Assembly (NCBI GenBank): GCA_937898885.1
Contig: CALDKD010000036.1
Span: 15,953 to 79,952, forward strand
Source of the DNA: an uncultured Bacteroidales bacterium
GTDB taxonomy: Bacteria > Bacteroidota > Bacteroidia > Bacteroidales > Bacteroidaceae
Reading direction: 5' to 3'
Length of the DNA: 64,000 bases
Positions 56,798 through 64,000 of this stretch are shown here, piece after piece; positions within the stretch are counted from its first letter, which is position 1, and the number at the start of each line of letters is the position of its first letter. The position numbers and the translations under genes were made by a program. The notes below the pieces were generated by a model. The model did not search any database. It was not told the origin of the DNA and saw only the letters and a program-made list of their open reading frames with translations.

Positions 56798-57664
56798 ATG
56801 AAAGCAAAAACCATATCATTCATTTTCATGCTATTGTTCAGTGCCAATTTGTTTGGCCAGAATGTTCATTCTTATAAATTGAACAGCAATAATGGACATC
56901 TGTTCATGACTGCTGACATATGTGGCGAACAGCGGGAGATAATGGTTGAATCTGGAATACCAGCTCTGTTGATAGGTCAGGATTTCTATGAAAGGACTTT
57001 GGCCGGGGGAGATCTGGCATTTGAGCCATCTCAAGCTAAAATAAGAATGCTCAACAACTTATACGAGATCACATACAAGGCCGATGGAGAGTTACAAATA
57101 GGGCAGGACAAATATTGTGGTCCCATCTTCATCCTAAAAGATTATGATGGAAGGATAAGCCTGCCTATCCAAAACCTCTATGATGAGTCTGGCCATAGGA
57201 CTGTGTCCGTGGACATCTCAAATGGCCGACTGTCAGTAGGCGAGATTGCTGAGAACACCGAAAAGTGCTATATGTTGCATCTTGACAAGAAAACAGGAGT
57301 TCCCATTGTGAAGGCAAAGGTTGCAATCTCCTCCCAAGAGAGCAAGGTTGTACTCAAAGGGAACCTTATTGTGGATTTTGGAAATCCGATGTTGGTTTTC
57401 TTGATGACCCAGCACAGAAGCGTCAGCAAAGCTATCAAGAACGGGAAAATCATACCTCAAGATGCTCGTGATGCAAATGGTAATATCGTCGCACAGGGCA
57501 TCTTTGCAGAGGCCGTCACTGTTTGCGGACAAGATTACAATGATATCTCTATCGGGCTGACCGGGAAAATGACCGCAATAAAAGATATGGGCTTCCTCGG
57601 TATACCATTCTTCAATTCAGCGGTTGCTTTTGATTTTGATAACGGACGGATGTTTGTCTTTTAG
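56798..57664 (+). CDS. Exported aspartic-protease-fold protein without the standard DTG
   Basis: A 288-residue protein from the ATG at 56798, which opens a signal peptide (MKAKTISFIFMLLFSANLFG-Q). The layout is that of retropepsin-like proteins of Bacteroidota. A first lobe has REIMVESGIPALLIGQDFYE, where 'ESG' stands at the place of DTGA. A second lobe has LIVDFGNPMLVFLMTQ, with DFG there, and the fold ends in MGFLGIPFFNSAVAFDFDNG, the usual 'LG...F...FD...' close. With both aspartates changed or displaced it may bind and not cut. It is alone, with no neighbour in an operon. Confidence 0.6.
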   Translation: MKAKTISFIFMLLFSANLFGQNVHSYKLNSNNGHLFMTADICGEQREIMVESGIPALLIGQDFYERTLAGGDLAFEPSQAKIRMLNNLYEITYKADGELQIGQDKYCGPIFILKDYDGRISLPIQNLYDESGHRTVSVDISNGRLSVGEIAENTEKCYMLHLDKKTGVPIVKAKVAISSQESKVVLKGNLIVDFGNPMLVFLMTQHRSVSKAIKNGKIIPQDARDANGNIVAQGIFAEAVTVCGQDYNDISIGLTGKMTAIKDMGFLGIPFFNSAVAFDFDNGRMFVF

Positions 57665-57853
57665 CAGCAGATCGTTAAAGATTAGTCAAGTTACGTCTAT
57701 CTCATCAAACTTAGTCTTTTAACGCCCCTCACCATATCTGGAGCCTCCTGATATGACTAAGCCGCCTAATGATGTATGTTTGGCTTTGCAATAAATGGGA
57801 GTGAAAGTACCTATTTGAGCCAAATAATATATGGAAAAAGAATGGTAGAAAAA

Positions 57854-57888
57854 AGGATGGCCAACGTTGATTCTGTGTTGGTCATCCT
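57854..57888 (-). terminator. Terminator of the coiled-coil orphan gene
   Basis: AGGATGGCCAAC (57854-57865) pairs with GTTGGTCATCCT (57877-57888) with one G-T. On the minus strand it is followed by TTTTTTC. Confidence 0.88.
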
Positions 57889-57904
57889 CGTTTGTCGAAT
57901 GGCT

Positions 57905-58213
57905 TTAACGTTTGTCTGTCAAGCCGAAGCGGGACCAGCTGTCTACAAAGTATTTCTGTTTGATGGGCTGCTTGGCCTCCAGGCAACACTGCTTCAGCTC
58001 GTACAAAGCGCTGTGTGCCTTTTCCCTTGCATCAATCAATTGCTTCTCCGCAGCTTCCTGCAATTGAGCCGCAGATTCAAGCTCTTTTCTCAGGGAAAGA
58101 ATCTCATCAGTGTTGATGTGAATGTTTTTCGAAGCGAGTTCCTTCGCGTTTTTTGAGACGCCTTCAGCAAGCATCTCCGCTTTGGACAGAATGTCCAAGT
58201 AAATCTTATTCAT
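57905..58213 (-). CDS. Small coiled-coil protein of unknown function
   Basis: A 102-residue charged, helical protein (e.g. DEILSLRKELESAAQLQEAA) with a conserved-looking end (QKYFVDSWSRFGLTDKR). There is no signal peptide or catalytic motif. It has its own promoter (58265-58272) and a strong terminator 17 bases after the stop, which supports a real, independently expressed gene. I do not recognise the family. Confidence 0.6.
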   Translation of the reverse strand: MNKIYLDILSKAEMLAEGVSKNAKELASKNIHINTDEILSLRKELESAAQLQEAAEKQLIDAREKAHSALYELKQCCLEAKQPIKQKYFVDSWSRFGLTDKR

Positions 58214-58264
58214 TATTTGATTTATAATGCGTTAAGGCGACGTCTTCATGACGTACCCATATAG

Positions 58265-58272
58265 CAAAATTA
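58265..58272 (-). promoter_or_regulatory. Promoter of the coiled-coil orphan gene
   Basis: TAATTTTG on the minus strand matches TAnnTTTG and lies 51 bases before the start, just after the stop of the broken MFS gene. Confidence 0.55.
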
Positions 58273-58286
58273 CAAATTTATTTTTT

Positions 58287-58680
58287 TCAGACCTCGTTCG
58301 TTTGGTATTTTCTTGAAAGAAATACCTGAATCAGGAATAGAGCGGATATGGCAACACCTATCAGATACGGAGAATTCGCTCCTCCAACAGTTTCGCTTAT
58401 CGGGCTGACAATCAACGGCGAAGTGAACTGTCCCAGATACATTGCCGCCGATATCAGCGGCATAACCGTCGTCGCTGCATCCTTGCCGCCTTTGATCGAT
58501 GCGATAGTATTCAGATACGGCATACCTATGCCATTGGCGAGACCGACGAAAAATGCGCCGGAAAGCAGCAGCGGCGTTGCAGTTCCCATAGCGAACAAAG
58601 CATATTCCACCATAAAGGTCAGAGGAGCCATATATTTCACCATACGTCCCATATTCTTCATCATCCTTTCGCAGCCATAT
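58287..58680 (-). pseudogene. MFS transporter, C-terminal fragment
   Basis: The last 130 codons encode four to five membrane segments of a major-facilitator protein (RMMKNMGRMVKYMAPLTFM, LLSGAFFVGLANGIGMPYLN, ATTVMPLISAAMYLGQFTSP, PYLIGVAISALFLIQVFLSR). The open frame continues upstream to 59057, but that part is the antisense of another protein. The N-terminal two thirds of the transporter are missing. The break is at about 58680, exactly where a plus-strand fragment of a surface protein begins. Confidence 0.82.
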
Positions 58681-59114
58681 TGATGGCGAGCACAGGAATG
58701 TGGGCAGAGACGGTCGAATATCTTTACCCCGTGTATAACACCGCTGATGACCCTACCAGCGGAATCAAAGAGTGGAAAACCGCAAGTGTCGATGCTACCG
58801 TAGTTGAGGACGCTGCCACTCCTGTTACATGGGGTACGGCTGGCACTGAAACCTGGTATGTCGTTACAGGCACTAATGTGACACTCTCGCAAGGTGCCAT
58901 CTGCGCCGGTAATGTCAACCTCATCCTTGCCGATGGTGCTAAACTCACGGCAACGGGATATTGGGTTGATGATGAATACATGGGTTACGCAGGTATTCAA
59001 GTGTCGGGCGACGGCAACTCGCTCACCATCTACGGCCAAACCGCTCAAACGGGGCAACTCGAAGCAAATGGCGAAACTGGCGCAGCCGGTATCGGCGCAA
59101 AATGGGTTTTCTGA
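58680..59114 (+). pseudogene. Fragment of a cell-surface protein, inverted relative to its neighbours
   Basis: The frame starts inside a signal peptide tail (MASTGMWAETVEYLYPVYNT). It continues with low-complexity beta sequence (GTETWYVVTGTNVTLSQGAI, NVNLILADGAKLTATGYWVD, LEANGETGAAGIGA) typical of large Bacteroidota surface proteins. The frame then stops at a TGA 9 bases before the NCS2 stop on the opposite strand. Both ends are cut, so it is a displaced 430-bp piece and no working gene. Confidence 0.7.
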
Positions 59115-59123
59115 GAAGGCGGA

Positions 59124-60449
59124 TTACAACAGCACATATTTGAGAATGAACAAGGCGGACAGAATCCACATTGCGATTGATATGTCCTTCGCCTTGCCTG
59201 TAAAGGCATACAACAGCACGTAAGAGATGCTTCCAATCAGAATACCGTCCGCAATGCTGTAGGTGCAGACCATAACCGCTATCGTGAGAAATGCGGGGAT
59301 GGCTTCGCGGAAGTCGGTCCAATGTATTTTGACTACGGGCTCCATCATCATCATTCCCACCAGAATGAGCGCAGGTGCCGTTGCAGACGAGGGAACTGCA
59401 AGGAAAACTCCTGAAAACAGCATTGCGACAGCAAAGAACAATGCGGTGAAGAACGCGGTCAGACCGGTCCGGCCGCCATCCGCCACACCGGCCGCACTTT
59501 CAACATAAGTGGTAGTGGTGGAAGTTCCTGCGACGGCTCCGAAGACGGTGCCGATTGCGTCGGCCATAAATATCTGATCAATTCCGTCAATGTTTCCCTC
59601 CTCATCAACAAATCCGGCCTTGTGCGAAACTCCGATTACGGTCCCTATTGTATTGAAAATGTCGTTGAACAGAAATGTAAACACGACTATGAACATATCC
59701 AGCGTCAATACCCTGTTCCACTCGAATTTACAGAAAATGGGGCTGATGCTCTCAGGGTATGAGACCAGAGAACCGTTGAATTTTGTAATGGCTTCGCCTG
59801 TGGCGGGATCTTTAATGAAGAGTCCTATGATGGTTGTGGCAAGGATACCAATCAAGATGCCGCCTCGAACTTTGAGGACCAGAAGTATCCCGGTAATGAT
59901 GATGCCTATGATAGCCAGAAGGGCGGGACCTTGACTGATATCTCCGATTGTCACCAGTGTGGAAGAGGAGCCAACCACAATCTGGGAGCCCTGAAGACCG
60001 ATAAAGGCTATAAATAAACCTATTCCGGCACCGATGGCATTCTTGAGACTTGCAGGAATGGAATTCACTATCAATGTCCTGGCCTTCGTGGCTGAAAGAA
60101 TAATAAAGAGGATTCCTTCTATCAGCACGGCCGTTAGTGCGAACTGCCAGGTCTGATGCATCGATATGCAGACAGTATACACAAAGAACGCATTCATACC
60201 CATTCCCGGAGCAAGCGCAAATGGCTTTTTGGCATAAAAAGCCATAACGAGCGTGGAAACCACTGCGGCCAAAGCAGTCGCAGTAAACACCGCTCCTTTC
60301 GGCATATCGGGAAGTGCGCCGAAGATCATAGGATTGACGGCGAGGATATAAGCCATTGTTAGAAAAGTCGAGAATCCAGCCACAAATTCTGTCTTGATTT
60401 TGTGCGTACCGGGAGTAAATCCGAACGCCTTGTTTAAAATGTCTGCCAT
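59124..60449 (-). CDS. NCS2 family purine permease
   Basis: A complete 441-residue inner-membrane transporter of the AzgA/PbuG (guanine-hypoxanthine-adenine) branch. Motifs are TEFVAGFSTFLTMAYILAVN, FALAPGMGMNAFFVYTV, GIGLFIAFIGLQ, FTFLFNDIFNTIGTVIGVSH and GTSTTTTYVESAAGVADGGR. It lies 17 bases after the arginine-deiminase-family gene on the same strand and should import free purine bases, which the lipoprotein nucleosidase two genes upstream could release. Confidence 0.93.
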   Translation of the reverse strand: MADILNKAFGFTPGTHKIKTEFVAGFSTFLTMAYILAVNPMIFGALPDMPKGAVFTATALAAVVSTLVMAFYAKKPFALAPGMGMNAFFVYTVCISMHQTWQFALTAVLIEGILFIILSATKARTLIVNSIPASLKNAIGAGIGLFIAFIGLQGSQIVVGSSSTLVTIGDISQGPALLAIIGIIITGILLVLKVRGGILIGILATTIIGLFIKDPATGEAITKFNGSLVSYPESISPIFCKFEWNRVLTLDMFIVVFTFLFNDIFNTIGTVIGVSHKAGFVDEEGNIDGIDQIFMADAIGTVFGAVAGTSTTTTYVESAAGVADGGRTGLTAFFTALFFAVAMLFSGVFLAVPSSATAPALILVGMMMMEPVVKIHWTDFREAIPAFLTIAVMVCTYSIADGILIGSISYVLLYAFTGKAKDISIAMWILSALFILKYVLL

Positions 60450-60466
60450 ATTACTTCTGTTATTGT

Positions 60467-61741
60467 TTATTTACCGCGGTTTAGCACTTGGGTCATACAG
60501 TGGGCTGCACCATATCCTCCGATGAGATTGTCGAGCGGAACCCATTCCACGCGCACACCGTATTTGGCATACTCGGCTTCGAGGTCCTTGCTCTGTCCGG
60601 CCACGGACATAATGTGACGCGCATCGATGGTGAGGAAGTTATTGGCGTAGTGGTCTGCGTCCTCCTTGCTTACGCGGATTATTTTCACTCCTCTGGCCTC
60701 AAGGAATTCACGGAAACCTTTTCCGGAATATCCCTCGTCCAGACGGTAATCCGTCTGACCGGGGCTGCGCACATACATATCCATCGTCAGATAGTTTATG
60801 TCGCTTATATCCCTGGCATCGTAGCGGTTGAAGCACATCGTACACAAGTCCTTGTCAATCACGTTGAAATAGGTGTCAAGATGCATTTGATACTGGTCTT
60901 TCCAGCGCTCTCGCACCACCACTACCGTATCGTGCCCGAAGCAGTTGTTTCCAAGCAGCTCGTCTATGGCCTTCTGGTTGGTTCTGAGCCCCTGGCCGAT
61001 AAGGCTGATTGTCCCGAATGGGATATAGTCGCCACCCTCCAGATGGCTGTCCTCACCTTTTACCCGATAAATGGCAGCTTCGCCGAGTTGCTCATAGCAA
61101 GCTTCGATGATGTCAACTTCGGGTGCTCTTTGGGTTGAATTCATCCTGCACATTATATGTCCCTTGGGTGTAGTTATGCTCTGATCCCTGAGGAAATACA
61201 TATTCATCAGGGGATTGTGCACATACTGAGCTTCGAACCCGGTGTTGATGCCGGACTTTTTGAGTATGACGGTCGGTCTGTTGATTATGATGCGTATCAG
61301 GTCAGAATTGCTCATTGAGGCGAGGACCTCACGCTTATGCAGGGCCTGCGCTTCCCGCTCACTCATCTCCAGATTGCTCACATCGTATGTAATAGACGGT
61401 TCGGCAAGAGAGAGGAGACGGTCGTGAGGCATTGAGAGCAGGGTGTTTGTCACAGTATGGACACTGCAGCCTTCTTTTTCAAGCATAGCAATGTAATTCC
61501 TGTGCTCGTCAGCGGCCTTGTCGATGTCAAAATACGTCTCATACAATCCGGCATCCGGATGGATGACTCCGTCAAAGAGTTCCGCACCGGGAGTGTACAT
61601 CAGTATGGAGCCCGCCTTGTGATATTCGGCCTGCGGATAGCCGTAAACAAGCGGCTTTTCCGGCTTGTCCATAGGCTCGCATCCAAATGCTATCAGGCAG
61701 GCGAATGCAATCAATAATGAATTGATAATTCTATATTTCAT
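60467..61741 (-). CDS. Lipoprotein of the arginine deiminase family
   Basis: A 424-residue protein with a lipobox (LIAFGC, Cys21). The guanidine-modifying fold is shown by YFLRDQSI, EDSHLEGGDYIPFG, QMHLDTYFNVID with the catalytic His, and GGYGAAHCMTQ with the nucleophilic Cys near the C-terminus. Ordinary arginine deiminases are cytoplasmic; this one is exported and membrane-bound. The substrate could be free arginine or another guanidino compound. Its start overlaps the nucleosidase stop (ATGA). Confidence 0.85.
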   Translation of the reverse strand: MKYRIINSLLIAFACLIAFGCEPMDKPEKPLVYGYPQAEYHKAGSILMYTPGAELFDGVIHPDAGLYETYFDIDKAADEHRNYIAMLEKEGCSVHTVTNTLLSMPHDRLLSLAEPSITYDVSNLEMSEREAQALHKREVLASMSNSDLIRIIINRPTVILKKSGINTGFEAQYVHNPLMNMYFLRDQSITTPKGHIMCRMNSTQRAPEVDIIEACYEQLGEAAIYRVKGEDSHLEGGDYIPFGTISLIGQGLRTNQKAIDELLGNNCFGHDTVVVVRERWKDQYQMHLDTYFNVIDKDLCTMCFNRYDARDISDINYLTMDMYVRSPGQTDYRLDEGYSGKGFREFLEARGVKIIRVSKEDADHYANNFLTIDARHIMSVAGQSKDLEAEYAKYGVRVEWVPLDNLIGGYGAAHCMTQVLNRGK

Positions 61742-62349
61742 CTCTTTTTATCTTGATTCCGGGACAATACTGTTTCCACAGCCTGCCTTACATTCGCCCA
61801 GACTTCATCGCTTATCAGCACTCCTGATTCCCGTTTGGCATTGTTCAGGTATTCATCTACACTCAGGTTGTCACTGACGATTTTCACCGCCGCAACCAGT
61901 TCGAGATGAGGCGAGAAGGATGCTATATAGTTGAGCTCCATATCATAGAGCGTGGGCTCTGTCCTGTCTGATTCTGTAAAGAAACTGTTCCCTGTATAAC
62001 ACGGAAGCCCTTCGTCCGAGAGGTGAAGCGGGTTGGCGTGGTCATCGAACTTAAAATTCCCGTCAGTGTATCTGAAAGTGTCGCTCACCAGGGATACCGT
62101 TCCTATTTCGACATTGTTGCTTCCGGCATAGCCGATGTTGATGATGCGAGTCCCTTTGGGAAGGTTACAGCAGGCTCTGATGACATTGCCGGCGCCTACC
62201 CCCGTCCTTATGCATTCTATCTCGGGAAAAATCTCCCGACACTTGTTGTACTCGCCCTCTTCCGCTGCAAGTATCACAATCTTGCTCCCGTTGCTGCAGG
62301 AGCATAGGCCTGTTACAATCAGGGCCATGATAATAAAAAGCTGTTTCAT
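61738..62349 (-). CDS. Lipoprotein nucleoside phosphorylase/nucleosidase-like protein
   Basis: A 203-residue protein from the ATG at 62347-62349, with a signal peptide and lipobox (ALIVTGLCSC). The mature part follows the MTA/SAH-nucleosidase (PNP_UDP) fold: ILAAEEGEY, TGVGAGNVIRA, IINIGYAGSNN, then the base-binding LYDMELNYIASF and KIVSDNLSVDEYL with the catalytic Asp. Such enzymes split nucleosides and are normally cytoplasmic, so export is unusual. It is the first gene of a three-gene unit with the deiminase-family enzyme and the purine permease. Confidence 0.8.
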   Translation of the reverse strand: MKQLFIIMALIVTGLCSCSNGSKIVILAAEEGEYNKCREIFPEIECIRTGVGAGNVIRACCNLPKGTRIINIGYAGSNNVEIGTVSLVSDTFRYTDGNFKFDDHANPLHLSDEGLPCYTGNSFFTESDRTEPTLYDMELNYIASFSPHLELVAAVKIVSDNLSVDEYLNNAKRESGVLISDEVWANVRQAVETVLSRNQDKKR

Positions 62350-62359
62350 AATACGCCCA

Positions 62360-62367
62360 CAAAGGTA
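62360..62367 (-). promoter_or_regulatory. Promoter of the nucleosidase-deiminase-permease unit
   Basis: TACCTTTG on the minus strand matches TAnnTTTG exactly, 10 bases before the ATG, so the leader is very short or absent. Confidence 0.6.
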
Positions 62368-63186
62368 GCGATTATTTTCCAACCATAGAGAATATGCCAT
62401 CTCTCCCATTAAATTTTACTTTCATAGATTTTCAGTTAAACGTGTACATCCAGGCGGATGACGTTGTTCGGGATGACGAAACTGAGTTCGTTTACGCCCC
62501 TAACCAAATTTGAAGACGGACAACACCTAGATACATAACCTTTCCGGAAATTCAGGAAGCATGGGAACAGAAGATTTTAAATGACTTTGTAACAAGTAGC
62601 GGCTATAAACCTTACCTTACCACCTTACCGCGGTAAGGTATTCTGTGTTTTTGGGTATATTCCTGCATTACCAGTAATAAACTTCATTTCGCGCGCGCGT
62701 AGTTATATTAATATATAATTATTAATAAATAATTTATTTATTATTAGACCTGATAGAGACTGAATCACCGGTACCTGTCCCTACTGATTCGTTCCTGCTG
62801 ACTCACCGCAAGCCGGGTGTAGTAAGGCGTTAAGGTGGTAAGGTGGTAAGGTGTGGTATTGACTAAAGAAAAATCTGTACAAACTTTTGCTCTATGAGGC
62901 TTGTGTGGCTATGTTTTCTGAACTAGCCGATTTTTGCTGCCCAGTTGGATAAATTTTGCTACCCAACTAGAGAAATAAAATCGGCCTTTTAGACACTACG
63001 GTGCTGAATGGCTTATCGCTCTGCGGATAAATACTTACAATCTGCGCCTGGTTACGCTTTCGGATGCGTTTTCCGGCTCTTTTGACTTACCTGGCCTGAT
63101 GCTCACTCAGTGTTGCGTATATTATTGCGCAATAGCGTATTGCGTTTGGTACCCGTAGCCAAAAATGCACTATTCCGGCATATTGC

Positions 63187-63217
63187 TTTGCAACCCCGAC
63201 TGACTGGAGTATCTTTG
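63187..63217 (+). promoter_or_regulatory. Promoter of the DUF1295 gene
   Basis: TTTG (63187-63190), then 19 bases, then TATCTTTG (63210-63217) is a full consensus promoter, 49 bases before the ATG. Confidence 0.8.
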
Positions 63218-63266
63218 CAATGTCAAGAGATTGCTTCAAGATTAAGTATTGAAATAGAGAAACTAT

Positions 63267-64000
63267 ATGGAAACCTTCACATCAGCCTTTGGTATTGTCT
63301 GCCTGATATCCCTACTGATTGCAGCACTGGGCTTCATTTACTTTATTTACTTCTTTTCAATAGGGTATGCCTTCTCCATCGCCGGAATGGCGTTGGCAAC
63401 AATGATCCTGTTCTGGGGCGATATGGAAATATGGGGGATTGCATTCTGCGTACTTCTTGCCATCTATGGGCTCAGGCTCGGCATTTATCTGCTCGTAAGG
63501 GAAATAAAAAGCGCGTCATACAGGAAGATTCTTCGTCCAGAGACCGACGCGAATGCGAACAAACGCAGCCTGGGCTTCAAAGTTACTCTGTGGATAATGG
63601 TTGTTACACTATTCATCGGGCAGTTCGCCCCGGTCTTCTTCCGCATACAGAACGGCTCGGCACCCGACACTTGTGCCATTGTTGGATTTTTCATCGCCCT
63701 TGCCGGTGTTATACTTGAAATATGGGCTGATGCTCAGAAGTCGATGCTCAAGCGCAGGAATCCCAATGAATTCTGCCGTACAGGGATTTACAGAATAGTA
63801 CGCTGCCCGAATTATCTGGGTGAGATCCTTCTGTGGACGGGTGTGTTCCTGTCCGGATTCACCGCACTTGACAGTCTGTGGCAGTGGATCATTTCAGTAT
63901 GGGGATATGTCCTTATTCTGTGGGTGATGTTCAGCGGCGCCCGCCGTCTGGAACTGCGGCAGAATAAGAACTATGGTGACCGTCCGGAATACAAGGAGTA
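63267..64000 (+). CDS. DUF1295 family membrane protein (partial at window end)
   Basis: The frame opens at METFTSAFGIVCLISLLIAA and is still open at base 64000 after 244 codons. About six hydrophobic segments are seen. The C-terminal part has GVILEIWADAQKSMLKRRNP, FCRTGIYRIVRCPNYLGEIL and RRLELRQNKNYGDRPEY, the conserved block of DUF1295, a group related to steroid 5-alpha reductases and isoprenylcysteine methyltransferases. Only the last few residues should be missing. The reaction is unknown. Confidence 0.85.
   Translation, partial: METFTSAFGIVCLISLLIAALGFIYFIYFFSIGYAFSIAGMALATMILFWGDMEIWGIAFCVLLAIYGLRLGIYLLVREIKSASYRKILRPETDANANKRSLGFKVTLWIMVVTLFIGQFAPVFFRIQNGSAPDTCAIVGFFIALAGVILEIWADAQKSMLKRRNPNEFCRTGIYRIVRCPNYLGEILLWTGVFLSGFTALDSLWQWIISVWGYVLILWVMFSGARRLELRQNKNYGDRPEYKE

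Larger units (their letters stand above)
62350..63266. other. 917-bp gene-free region with repeats and hairpins
   Basis: No protein-coding gene is seen. It contains an 18-bp perfect palindrome ACCTTACCGCGGTAAGGT (62622-62639), an AT-only stretch (62704-62746), and a second copy of the GTAAGGCGTTAAGG...GGTAAGGT repeat (62821-62853). A nested inverted repeat is also present: GCCGATTTT (62927-62935) with AAAATCGGC (62979-62987), enclosing CAGTTGG and CCAACT. The 3' end carries the promoter of the next gene. Confidence 0.6.

Noticed and set aside
56515..56877. 120-codon plus-strand open frame
   Set aside because: It has no recognisable features, includes repeat DNA and overlaps the signal peptide of the better-supported gene at 56798.
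58681..59057. N-terminal extension of the MFS fragment frame
   Set aside because: The translated extension is not membrane-like and is the reverse of the surface-protein fragment.
63110..63718. 202-codon plus-strand open frame
   Set aside because: It overlaps the DUF1295 gene in another frame and spans that gene's promoter.

Overview
The window is chromosomal DNA from a member of the Bacteroidales (phylum Bacteroidota). Nearly every well-defined transcription unit starts from the Bacteroidota promoter form TAnnTTTG, several with TTTG/TTG about 19-20 bases upstream, and few starts depend on a Shine-Dalgarno sequence. The gene set agrees: BtuB-BtuG vitamin B12 uptake, MutS2, Wzi, a lipoprotein GH3, rubrerythrin, DUF39-type homocysteine synthesis, and many signal peptides and lipoboxes. 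Genus cannot be fixed from the sequence alone.

Layout. 1-5.9 kb: a partial DUF1573 lipoprotein, endonuclease IV and MutS2 (minus strand), tRNA-Ser with its terminator, and an AspT-type transporter. 5.9-10.1 kb: a cobalamin riboswitch driving btuB-btuG, then rubrerythrin. 10.2-17.4 kb: a six-gene, one-promoter operon of exported proteins. Two transglutaminase-like proteins bracket an LPP20-like protein, an LPP20-like/DUF4384 protein, a small beta-barrel-like protein and a leucine-rich-repeat/caspase protein. I consider this the best candidate for an undescribed system. 17.5-18.5 kb: a scar holding a truncated IS66 accessory gene, two operator-like palindromes and a decayed HipA kinase. 18.6-24.7 kb: a GH3 glycosidase, PurU, a membrane-anchored nuclease, a stand-alone alarmone hydrolase and a porin-like protein. 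24.6-27.2 kb: fabD translationally coupled to a GH13 amylase (minus strand).

27.2-40.2 kb: a surface polysaccharide locus holding an SLBB export protein, Wzz, a Wzy-like polymerase, GT2, Wzx, a TupA-like ATP-grasp protein, two GT4 enzymes and WecC/WecB, which make UDP-ManNAcA. No initiating sugar-phosphate transferase and no tyrosine kinase are present. A converging minus-strand unit (Wzi, a small lipoprotein, an antiporter with Usp domains) follows. 44.6-48.2 kb: a UvrD/PcrA helicase, then a tRNA cluster (Gly, Leu, Leu, Gly) with a duplicated 168-bp tRNA module, a 70-bp duplicated tRNA tail plus terminator, a large nested inverted repeat and a 28-bp tandem repeat. 48.2-56.4 kb: ProC, then a plus-strand run of GNAT-like protein, acyl-AMP ligase, acyl carrier protein, DUF39 sulfurtransferase, its ferredoxin-like partner, a UPF0280 protein, MenA and a DUF819 transporter.

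56.4-64 kb: a more broken accessory region. It has short dispersed repeats, an exported aspartic-protease-fold protein lacking the usual catalytic DTG, a coiled-coil orphan, and an MFS gene cut short by an inverted fragment of a surface protein. An intact minus-strand operon follows: lipoprotein nucleosidase, lipoprotein arginine-deiminase-family enzyme and NCS2 purine permease. A 0.9-kb gene-free stretch and a DUF1295 membrane protein running off the end complete the window.
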